Positions 1 to 5,850 of a DNA stretch of 8,388 bases are shown here, piece after piece. This DNA comes from Planctomycetaceae bacterium (GTDB lineage: Bacteria > Planctomycetota > Planctomycetia > Pirellulales > UBA1268). The stretch spans positions 12,827 to 21,214 of the forward strand of contig DNLZ01000095.1 of the NCBI GenBank assembly GCA_003488325.1, written 5' to 3'. Position numbers and translations under genes: made by a program. Within the stretch, counting starts at the first letter, position 1. Each line of letters starts with the position of its first letter. The notes beneath the pieces were generated by a model that was not told the DNA's origin, made no database searches, and worked only from the letters and a program-made list of their open reading frames with translations.

Positions 1-161
1 TAGCCGATGAAGGTCGTCAGCTCTCCCGAGTCCCTCTCGATGGGGATGTGCACCTGCACCTCCCGCTTCGCCGTGAGCAGGAGCCTTCGCATCGGAGCGG
101 ACAGGTCCAGGTGATCGGCGGCCCGATCGAAATAGATGCGGATGGCCTCACTCGCTCGCAT
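1..161 (-). CDS. Glu/Leu/Phe/Val dehydrogenase (glutamate dehydrogenase), N-terminal part
   Basis: This is the start of a gene that continues off the left edge; 53 full codons are visible. The family interconverts glutamate and 2-oxoglutarate plus ammonia with NAD(P)H in the cytoplasm. The visible protein begins MRASEAIRIYFDRAADHLDL and continues with MRRLLLTAKREVQVHIPIER, then a stretch ending LTTFIGY. This matches the N-terminal region of the dimerisation domain, which in the family leads into YRVQHN and the glycine-rich substrate-binding segment; that part lies outside the window. The ATG at 161-159 is chosen because AGGAG sits 5 bases upstream (171-167 on the minus strand). The gene is divergent from the pseudokinase gene. 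Catalytic lysine and coenzyme domain are not visible, so leucine or valine dehydrogenase cannot be excluded, but the 'LLLTAKREV.V..PIERD.G' pattern is most like glutamate dehydrogenase. Confidence 0.85.
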   Translation of the reverse strand, partial: MRASEAIRIYFDRAADHLDLSAPMRRLLLTAKREVQVHIPIERDSGELTTFIG

Positions 162-166
162 GACTG

Positions 167-171
167 CTCCT
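167..171 (-). promoter_or_regulatory. Shine-Dalgarno site of the dehydrogenase gene
   Basis: On the minus strand AGGAG is followed by a 5-base spacer (CAGTC) and then ATG at 161. The minus-strand frame stays open further upstream, so this site is what fixes the start. Confidence 0.75.
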
Positions 172-262
172 GCCGGCTCGGCATCGGCGACACAGACGCA
201 GGCTCGACGGCTGTCGACGGATCCGACGGGCCCGGGCGCGCACCGATCGACGCGGGGTCGGG

Positions 263-271
263 AGCATAGCA
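263..271 (-). promoter_or_regulatory. Candidate extended -10 promoter element for the dehydrogenase gene
   Basis: Read on the minus strand, this is TGCTATGCT, which fits the extended -10 form TGnTATnnT. It stands out as one of the few AT-richer spots in a GC-rich stretch and faces the dehydrogenase gene, which would give a leader of roughly 95 bases. No good -35 hexamer is visible at 16-18 bases, which extended -10 promoters can tolerate. Inferred from sequence match alone. Confidence 0.35.
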
Positions 272-309
272 AACCGTCCGCCCGTACGAGGCCGCGAACG
301 CGTCACCCA

Positions 310-345
310 CCGCGGTCTCGCCCACCCGCCGCGGTCCACCCGCCG
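310..345. repeat. Short GC-rich direct repeats in the divergent promoter region
   Basis: CCACCCGCCG occurs at 322-331 and again at 336-345 (14-base offset). CCGCGGTC, with the palindromic core CCGCGG, occurs at 310-317 and 329-336 (19-base offset). They interleave and lie between the candidate promoters of the two divergent genes, so they could be operator half-sites. In DNA this GC-rich they could also be chance. Confidence 0.3.
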
Positions 346-430
346 ACCCGCGTCGTGAAGGCGACGGCGTTCCCGGCGCGAACCGAGCCGCACCCCGTCC
401 CGCGCCCTCGTCCTCCACGTGCCGAGGCGG

Positions 431-436
431 TACGGT
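431..436 (+). promoter_or_regulatory. Candidate -10 element upstream of the pseudokinase gene
   Basis: TACGGT lies in the 10-base context GGTACGGTGA (429-438). An almost identical decamer, GGTACCGTGA, lies upstream of thiC at 7321-7330. Both fit TAnnnT. No recognisable -35 is seen. If it is used as a -10, transcription would begin near position 443, almost at the start of the small ORF at 444. Confidence 0.25.
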
Positions 437-443
437 GAATCGC

Positions 444-524
444 ATGAGACGCTACGATTCCTCCCGCGGACGCGAGGGCGCGGCCGACGCCGTGTCGTCC
501 GCCCTGCAACCCAACGCCGAGTGA
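444..524 (+). CDS. Possible 26-codon leader ORF upstream of the pseudokinase gene
   Basis: ATG at 444 opens a short frame reading MRRYDSSRGREGAADAVSSA, then six more residues ending NAE, with TGA at 522-524. It stops 8 bases before the ATG of the pseudokinase gene, in a different frame. GGTGA at 434-438 sits 5 bases before the ATG and could act as a ribosome site, and nearly all third positions are G or C. I recognise no family. Its position suggests translational coupling to a downstream start that has a poor ribosome site of its own. The alternative is that it is simply untranslated leader; no conservation evidence is available. Confidence 0.25.
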   Translation: MRRYDSSRGREGAADAVSSALQPNAE

Positions 525-532
525 TCACGAGG

Positions 533-3406
533 ATGCCCCAGCCGACGGTCGTCGAATTCTGGAACGCACTTGGACAGAGCCGCCTCGTCGGGCCTGCCGT
601 CCTCTCCACGATCCGACGCGAGCACGCGCAGCGGAGCGACGCCCAGGCAGCCGATGCGGCCGCCGTCGCCAACTGGCTCGTCGGCCGCGGCTTGCTCACG
701 CGGTGGCAGGCGAAGCGGCTCCTGGCCGGGTCGCGCGGCCCCTGGTTCGTCGGTGAGTACCGGCTGCTCGATCGCCACGAACATCCTGGCAACGTGCCCC
801 TCTTCACGGCTCGGCATGAGCCCTCCGGCCGCGTCTTCAGCATCGTTCTGCTCGGGTCACGACGCTGCGACGACCCGGCCATCTGGTCGGGAATCGCCCG
901 CCGCACCTCGGCGGCCATCGCCGCGACCGATCCGGTCCTCTCGCGGACGTGGTCGATCGAGCAGGCCGACACGACCCGATTCATCGTCTGCGAGCAGGTC
1001 GCGGGCGAGTCGCTCGGCAGGGTGCTGACCCGGTCCGGCGCGATGTCGCCGCGGGTCGCCGGTGCGCTCGGCCTGCGGATCGCGCGGAGCATCGCAGCGC
1101 TGCACGCGGCCGGCGAGGTGCATGGGGGCCTGTCGCTCGACGCGGTGCGACTGCCCAGCGGCGACGGGCCGGCCGATCCGGACGCCGCGCGTGTGCTGCA
1201 GTACCCGCTCGTCGGCGATCCGCATCTCGATCCGCCCCGCATTCCGCTCGAGAGCGACGAGGACCTCGAGCGCCTCGGCACCCAGGCGTCCTTCGTGGCT
1301 CCGGAACTGACCCGTCCCAACGCCGTCTGCGACCCGCGATCGGACGTGTACGCCATCGGCTGCGTGCTCCACGCGCTCCTGACCGGACAGGTGCCCGGCT
1401 GGCGCGGCGAGCCGCGCGCCACGCTCCGGCAGGCCGCCATCTCGGGAGTGCCACCTCTCGGTCCGCCCGTCGTGCCGGAGGAAGTGGGGACGCTGGTGTC
1501 GTACCTGACGACACGGGACCCGGAGGCCCGCTATCGCACCGCAGCGGAGGCCGCCGAGGCGATCGCCGCCTGCTTCGGGCTCGACGCGGGCACGCCCTGG
1601 ATGGGCGTGGATCACTCCCATCCCCAGGTGGCCGTGACGACCGACGCCTCCAGCCGGCCCGCGTCACGTCGCCCTCCGCCCCGGCGCACCGTCCCCAGCG
1701 GTGCCATCGCCGGGGCGGCGGCCCTCGTCATGCTCGTCGCGGCCGGAGCCTGGCTCGATCCGTTCGGTCTCTTCGACAAGGGGGACACAGGCGGCGCGCC
1801 GGATGGGCCCGACTCGACCGTCTCGACCGAGGCTCCTCAGGACGACGGCGAAGCCGCCGCGATATCACCCGACCCGGCCCTCCTGGCGGCGACGGCCACG
1901 CCGCCCTCCGCGCCGGGCGACTCCCCGGCCCCCGTGGGCGCCGGGCCCGCGCCGCGCGCGAACGCGTCGCCAGCGGCGATCGCGCCCGTCGTGGTCGCAG
2001 ACGATTCGTTGCCGTGGGCCGCACCGACGCACGGCTCCGCGCTCCCGTTGACGTATCTGCCGGGTGGCAGCCAGCTGCTTCTTGGTGCGAGGCCGGCGGA
2101 GATCATGGCCGACGAGGAGGGCCTGCTCTTCTTCAAGGCCCTCGGCCCGCTCGTGGAGTCGGCCGCCTCGTGGCTCGCTTCCGTCACCGGGTGCGGCCTC
2201 GATGGCATCGAGTCGGTGCACGCCGGCTGGCAGGCCGCTGCGGATGGCACGGTCCTCGGCGCGTGCGTCGTCCGGCTCGAGGGTGGCCGCACCATTCCCG
2301 ACCAGGACGATTTCCGCAGCCGGCAGTGGGGCGCGGAACGCGAGACGCAGGTGTCGGGAGAAACGATCCACCATGGGCCACGCCTGGCGTTCTGGACGCC
2401 GAAGGCGGACGTGGGACGCGTGCTCGTCGTCGCTCCGACCGATTTCATGGAGGACATCGTCCGCGGGGGCACGTCGCCGCCGCCACTGCCGGGCGACCTC
2501 GAGACGCTCGTCCCCACCCTCGACGGAGGCCGTCACCTCACGCTCGCGGTCGCCACCCACTACCTCTTCACCGAGGGCAGGGGAATCCTCAGCGGTCCAC
2601 TCGAGCGACTGGCCGAGCCGCTCGAGTCGTTCTTCGGCGAGGACGTCCGAGCCGCCGCCCTGTCGGCTCATTTCGGCAGCGACTTCTATGCCGAGCTGGA
2701 TGCCGTCAGCACGCTCGACCAAGCGGCCGGCGCGCTCGCCCCCGTGCTGCGGGAACGCATCGACGCCCTCCCCGACTCGGTCGAGGAGTGGATCGCCGCT
2801 CTCGCCCCGCACCCGCACGGGCGGCGTCTGGTCATGCGACTGCCGGGGATGCTTCGCGCGCTCGTCGCCAACCTGCGGTCGGGGGCGGAGGGGCAGGTCG
2901 CGGTGCTCAACGCCTACCTCCCGCGGCACGCCGGCCACAACCTCGCGCTGGCCGGAGAGCTCGTGCTCGCCCAGGCACCCGGAGCAGGGGCGGCGGCGGT
3001 CGCTGCGACGGCGGGTGCCACGCCGGCGGCCGCGGCCCCGCAGGACGCACTCGCGAAGCTGAAACGGCCGATGACGCTCGTGTTCGCCCGCGACACCCTC
3101 GAGAAGTCGGTGCAGATGATCGCCGACGAGATCGGCGTGCCGATCGAGATCAACGGCGGCGACCTCCAGCTCGAGGGCATCACCAAGAACCAGAGCTTCG
3201 GTCTCTCCGAGCGCGACTCGACGGCCGACGCGATCCTCCGGGTGATCCTCGGGAAGTCCAATGCCGAGGGCAAGCTGGTCTACGTGGTGCGACGTCAGGA
3301 CGGCGCGGAGAAGATCGAGATCACGACCCGTGCCGCCGTCGCGAAGCGCGGCGACACGCTGCCGCCGGGTTTCGAACCGACGAAGGCTCCCGAGGAAAAG
3401 CGATGA
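533..3406 (+). CDS. Membrane-anchored Ser/Thr pseudokinase with C-terminal STN-like domain
   Basis: This 957-residue protein has four parts. Residues 1-72 form a helical N-terminal region of the kind that precedes kinase domains in planctomycetes. Residues about 73-349 have a protein-kinase fold: VAPEL at 255-259 and SDVYAIGCVL at 270-279 keep the APE and helix-F signatures. The catalytic parts are gone: no glycine loop, the VAIK lysine is replaced (FSIVLL, 102-107), HRDLKPEN reads HGGLSLDA (197-204), and no DFG is found near 221-227. A single membrane span lies at about 390-408, then an Ala/Pro-rich linker to about 500. Residues about 503-812 are of unknown fold. After an Ala-rich linker, residues about 843-932 resemble the short STN domain of secretins and TonB receptors. 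Expected topology is kinase-like part in the cytoplasm and C-terminus outside. Start: ATG at 533 fits the family start; ATG 419 would add 38 Arg-rich residues, and GTG 521 is possible. The stop overlaps the DAHP synthase start. It probably acts as a scaffold or sensor, not an enzyme. Confidence 0.85.
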   Translation: MPQPTVVEFWNALGQSRLVGPAVLSTIRREHAQRSDAQAADAAAVANWLVGRGLLTRWQAKRLLAGSRGPWFVGEYRLLDRHEHPGNVPLFTARHEPSGRVFSIVLLGSRRCDDPAIWSGIARRTSAAIAATDPVLSRTWSIEQADTTRFIVCEQVAGESLGRVLTRSGAMSPRVAGALGLRIARSIAALHAAGEVHGGLSLDAVRLPSGDGPADPDAARVLQYPLVGDPHLDPPRIPLESDEDLERLGTQASFVAPELTRPNAVCDPRSDVYAIGCVLHALLTGQVPGWRGEPRATLRQAAISGVPPLGPPVVPEEVGTLVSYLTTRDPEARYRTAAEAAEAIAACFGLDAGTPWMGVDHSHPQVAVTTDASSRPASRRPPPRRTVPSGAIAGAAALVMLVAAGAWLDPFGLFDKGDTGGAPDGPDSTVSTEAPQDDGEAAAISPDPALLAATATPPSAPGDSPAPVGAGPAPRANASPAAIAPVVVADDSLPWAAPTHGSALPLTYLPGGSQLLLGARPAEIMADEEGLLFFKALGPLVESAASWLASVTGCGLDGIESVHAGWQAAADGTVLGACVVRLEGGRTIPDQDDFRSRQWGAERETQVSGETIHHGPRLAFWTPKADVGRVLVVAPTDFMEDIVRGGTSPPPLPGDLETLVPTLDGGRHLTLAVATHYLFTEGRGILSGPLERLAEPLESFFGEDVRAAALSAHFGSDFYAELDAVSTLDQAAGALAPVLRERIDALPDSVEEWIAALAPHPHGRRLVMRLPGMLRALVANLRSGAEGQVAVLNAYLPRHAGHNLALAGELVLAQAPGAGAAAVAATAGATPAAAAPQDALAKLKRPMTLVFARDTLEKSVQMIADEIGVPIEINGGDLQLEGITKNQSFGLSERDSTADAILRVILGKSNAEGKLVYVVRRQDGAEKIEITTRAAVAKRGDTLPPGFEPTKAPEEKR
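3392..3396 (+). promoter_or_regulatory. Shine-Dalgarno site of the DAHP synthase gene
   Basis: GAGGA lies 6 bases before the ATG at 3403, inside the last codons of the pseudokinase gene. With the ATGA overlap this supports coupled translation of the two genes. Confidence 0.65.
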
Positions 3407-4419
3407 TCATCGTCATGGAAGCGGGTGCCTCGCCGGCGGCGCTCGATCACGTGGTGCGACACGTCGAGCGGCTCGGACTCCGGCCCCACGTCATCGTCGG
3501 CACCGAGCGCACCGTCGTCGCCGTCGTGGGCGACGAGCGCGGGGCGGCCTCCAGCGGACTCGAGACGCTGCCCGGCGTCGCGTCGGTGCTGCCGATCCTC
3601 GCGCCCTACAAGGTGGCCAGCCGCGAGGTCCGGGCCGAGCCGACGGTCGTGCAGGCCCGGTCGCTCGTCGTCGGCGGCGGACGGGTCGGGGTGATCGCCG
3701 GACCGTGCTCGGTGGAGAGTCGCGACCAGATCGTCGAGACGGCGCGGGCCGTCCGCGACGCCGGCGCCACGGGGCTGCGGGGCGGGGCGTTCAAGCCGCG
3801 CACGAGCCCGTACAGCTTCCAGGGCCTCAAGGAGCGGGGGCTGGAACTGCTGGCCGAGGCGCGGGAGGCCACCGGCCTCGCCATCGTCACCGAGGTGGTC
3901 GCCCCGGAGGATGTCGCGCTCGTGGGCCGCTACGCGGACGTGCTCCAGGTCGGTGCGCGCAACATGCAGAATTACCGACTGCTCGAGGCGGTGGGACGGA
4001 CCCGGCTCCCGGTGCTGCTCAAGCGCGGACCGGCCGCCACCGTGGAGGAGCTCCTGCTCGCCGCCGAGTACATCCTCGACGGCGGCAACCACGCCGTGAT
4101 GCTCTGCGAGCGGGGCATCCGCACGTTCGAGAGCCACACCCGCTTCACGCTGCCGCTGGCGACCGTGCCCTGGCTGCAGGCCCGCACGCACCTGCCGGTC
4201 GTCGTCGATCCCAGCCACGGCACGGGACACGCCGCCCTCGTGGAGCCGATGGCGGCCGCGAGCGTGGCGGCCGGCGCCGACGGCCTCATCGTCGAGGTCC
4301 ATCCCGATCCCGCGAAGGCGGCCAGCGACGGGGCCCAGACACTCGACGTCGCGGGCTTCCGCCGCATGATGGAGGTCTGCCGGCGCGTGGCCGCGGCGGT
4401 GGGACGCGAGATCGGCTGA
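3403..4419 (+). CDS. aroF: 3-deoxy-7-phosphoheptulonate (DAHP) synthase, type I-beta, with ferredoxin-like regulatory domain
   Basis: The enzyme condenses phosphoenolpyruvate and erythrose 4-phosphate into DAHP, the first step of the shikimate pathway. The 338-residue protein begins MIIVMEAGAS. Residues 1 to about 70 are the ferredoxin-like regulatory domain, followed by the TIM barrel. Visible motifs are AGPCSVES (99-106), RGGAFKPRTSPYSFQG (126-141), QVGARNMQNY (182-191), LLKRG (205-209), CERGIRTFE (235-243) and DPSHGTG (269-275). Cys102, His272, Glu298 and Asp309 fall at the same numbers as the metal ligands I recall for the 338-residue Thermotoga maritima enzyme, so catalysis should be intact. 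The start ATG (3403-3405) overlaps the preceding stop as ATGA. The long open frame extending back to 949 is a shadow inside the pseudokinase gene. The gene symbol follows common annotation practice for this type; aroG or aroA are also used. In this family, feedback control by Tyr or Phe acts through the N-terminal domain. Confidence 0.96.
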   Translation: MIIVMEAGASPAALDHVVRHVERLGLRPHVIVGTERTVVAVVGDERGAASSGLETLPGVASVLPILAPYKVASREVRAEPTVVQARSLVVGGGRVGVIAGPCSVESRDQIVETARAVRDAGATGLRGGAFKPRTSPYSFQGLKERGLELLAEAREATGLAIVTEVVAPEDVALVGRYADVLQVGARNMQNYRLLEAVGRTRLPVLLKRGPAATVEELLLAAEYILDGGNHAVMLCERGIRTFESHTRFTLPLATVPWLQARTHLPVVVDPSHGTGHAALVEPMAAASVAAGADGLIVEVHPDPAKAASDGAQTLDVAGFRRMMEVCRRVAAAVGREIG

Positions 4420-4423
4420 GGTC

Positions 4424-5767
4424 TCACCCGAGCAGGGCGAGCGACACGCCGGTGTAGATCACGATCCCGACGATGTCGACGATCGCCGAGACGAAGGGAT
4501 TGCTCATGAGGGCCGGGTCGAGGCCGAGCGAGCGGAAGACGAGTGGCAGCACCGATCCGGCGAGCGAGCCGAGCACCACGACCGCGAGGATCGTCACGGG
4601 GATCACGAGCGCCTGCAGCGGAGTCGGTGCGTACACGAGCGCGAGCAGGTAGCCGGGGATCGCGAGAAGGGTGCCGAGAACGAGTCCCATCGCCACCTCG
4701 CGACGCAGGATGCGTCCGCAGTCGGACAGCCTGGCGTCGCCGGTCGACAGGGCGGTGATGACGAGGGTGGCCGACTGGTTGCCGGAGTTGCCGCCGCTGG
4801 CGATGACGAGCGGAATGAAGGCGACGAGCCACGCGTGCCGGATGGGCGACGTGGAGAGCACCATGGCCGTCAGGGCCGCGGTGGCGAAGAGGATCGCGAG
4901 CCACACCCCCCGCTTCCACGCCATCGAGACGATGCCGGCCTCGAGGTAACTCTCACCGAGCGGCGAGATGGCCGCGATCCGCTGCGCGTCGTCGGTCGCC
5001 TCCTGCCGCACCTGATCGAGCACGTCGTCGTGGGTGACGATGCCCACGAGCCGGTTCCGATCGTCCACGACCGGCACGGCGAGGAAGTCGAATCGCGCGA
5101 GCTTCTCGACGGCCTCCTCCGCCGGATCGTCGACGCGGACGCTGATCACATCCCGCTCCATGAGGTCGGAGATCAGGGACGTCGGCTTGGCGAGGATCAG
5201 GTCCCGGAGCGACACCGATCCGACGAGCTGCCGTTCGCCGTCGAGCACGTAGACGGAGTAGATCGACTCGCTGTCGGGAGCCTGCGAGCGGAGCCGCGAG
5301 ATCGCCTCTCCCGCCGTGATATCGGCAGGCAGCGACGCGTACTCGGTGGTCATGAGCGACCCGGCGGAGTCCTCCGGACAGGAGAGCAGCATCCGGATGT
5401 CGTGCCGCTCCGCCTTGGCGACGAGCGGCAGCAGATCCTCGACCAGATCGGAGTCGAGTTCGCGGAGCAGGTCGTCGCGGTTGTCCGCCGCCATCCACTC
5501 GAGCAGACCGCCGAGGTGCGCCCGGTCACCCGACTTGACGAGCTCGACCTGCGTGGCCATCGGATAGTAGGGGAAGATCTCCGCCTGCCGCTCCACGGGC
5601 ACGGCGTCGAGCATGCGCCACAGCTCGGTCGGCTCGAGCCCCTCGGTGAACTCGGCGACCGTCGCCGGGTGGAGTTCCTCCGCGACCTCGCGCAGGCCGG
5701 CGGTATCCCCCTCGGCGAGCATCACCCGCAGTTCGGGGAGGAGGATGGGATTGGCGGCCGAGGGCAT
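4424..5767 (-). CDS. mgtE: Magnesium transporter MgtE
   Basis: MgtE is a homodimeric Mg2+-selective channel of the cytoplasmic membrane, gated by intracellular Mg2+. The 447-residue length is close to the 450 of the Thermus thermophilus protein. Residues about 20-125 are the helical MgtE N domain. Two CBS domains follow: about 136-193 (MTTEYASLPADITAGEAI, then VGSVSLRDLILAKP) and about 200-255 (LMERDVISV, then VGIVTHDDVLDQV). The membrane part is about 286-447 with five predicted helices. It includes the signature PLVIASGGNSGNQSATLVIT (319-338) and the last-helix segment NPFVSAIVDIVG, where Asp431 matches the pore aspartate (Asp432 in Thermus). The ATG at 5767 gives a normal family N-terminus, but the 20 bases before it are pyrimidine-rich on the coding strand, with no Shine-Dalgarno. 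The gene is convergent with the DAHP synthase gene (4-base gap) and divergent from the cytochrome gene. No M-box-type Mg2+ riboswitch fits in the 83-base upstream gap. Confidence 0.96.
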   Translation of the reverse strand: MPSAANPILLPELRVMLAEGDTAGLREVAEELHPATVAEFTEGLEPTELWRMLDAVPVERQAEIFPYYPMATQVELVKSGDRAHLGGLLEWMAADNRDDLLRELDSDLVEDLLPLVAKAERHDIRMLLSCPEDSAGSLMTTEYASLPADITAGEAISRLRSQAPDSESIYSVYVLDGERQLVGSVSLRDLILAKPTSLISDLMERDVISVRVDDPAEEAVEKLARFDFLAVPVVDDRNRLVGIVTHDDVLDQVRQEATDDAQRIAAISPLGESYLEAGIVSMAWKRGVWLAILFATAALTAMVLSTSPIRHAWLVAFIPLVIASGGNSGNQSATLVITALSTGDARLSDCGRILRREVAMGLVLGTLLAIPGYLLALVYAPTPLQALVIPVTILAVVVLGSLAGSVLPLVFRSLGLDPALMSNPFVSAIVDIVGIVIYTGVSLALLG

Positions 5768-5771
5768 TGGC

Positions 5772-5795
5772 GGGAGAGGGAGGGGAGGGCGGGGG
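5772..5795 (+). other. G-quadruplex-capable G-tract in the mgtE/cytochrome divergent promoter region
   Basis: The plus strand carries five G runs: 5772-5774, 5778-5780, 5782-5785, 5787-5789 and 5791-5795, with loops of 3, 1, 1 and 1 bases. This meets the standard four-run quadruplex pattern with very short loops. It starts 5 bases upstream of the mgtE start codon, so the mgtE leader RNA would be C-rich across it, while the plus strand holds the G-rich face. The pattern is directly visible; folding in the cell is inference. Confidence 0.55.
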
Positions 5796-5820
5796 CGACG
5801 GACCGATGGCGACCGACGCC

Positions 5821-5826
5821 TATACT
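5821..5826 (+). promoter_or_regulatory. Candidate -10 element for the cytochrome gene
   Basis: TATACT matches the TATAAT consensus at five of six positions and stands out in GC-rich DNA, 24 bases before the chosen start codon. No clear -35 is visible at 16-18 bases upstream (near 5798-5803). On the minus strand the same spot gives TATAGG (5824-5819), and CATACT lies at 5848-5843; either could serve mgtE, so divergent promoters may overlap here. Confidence 0.4.
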
Positions 5827-5837
5827 GCGATCACGAT

Positions 5838-5844
5838 GAGGAAG
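5838..5844 (+). promoter_or_regulatory. Shine-Dalgarno site of the cytochrome gene
   Basis: GAGGAAG ends 6 bases before the ATG at 5851. The other in-frame ATGs upstream (5767, 5806, 5836) have no comparable site, so this decides the start. Confidence 0.7.
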
Positions 5845-5850
5845 TATGCC

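Larger units (their letters stand above)
162..443. other. Divergent intergenic region between the dehydrogenase and pseudokinase genes
   Basis: No convincing gene is seen here; the open frames that cross it are low-complexity Arg/Ala/Pro shadows produced by high GC. It should hold the promoters of both divergent genes. It contains a candidate extended -10 for the leftward gene, two kinds of short GC-rich direct repeat around 310-345, and a candidate -10 near 431 for the rightward gene. I see no riboswitch, tRNA or strong hairpin followed by a T run. Confidence 0.6.

Noticed and set aside
419..532. Upstream ATG start for the pseudokinase gene adding 38 residues
   Set aside because: The added residues are Arg-rich and unlike the family N-terminus, and the ATG overlaps the candidate promoter region. 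Start 533 is preferred, though GTG 521 remains possible.
148..1440. 430-codon minus-strand open frame opposite the pseudokinase gene
   Set aside because: The sequence is Arg/Ser/Pro-rich with no domain; it is the typical antisense shadow of a high-GC gene.
949..3402. Long plus-strand open frame running into the DAHP synthase, suggesting a fused N-terminal extension
   Set aside because: The translation is Arg/Ala/Gly-rich low complexity, the real gene in the other frame has clear domains, and the DAHP synthase has a natural start with a ribosome site at 3403.
4835..5839. 334-codon plus-strand open frame opposite mgtE
   Set aside because: It is an Arg/Asp/His-rich shadow; the minus strand encodes a full-length MgtE with all signatures.
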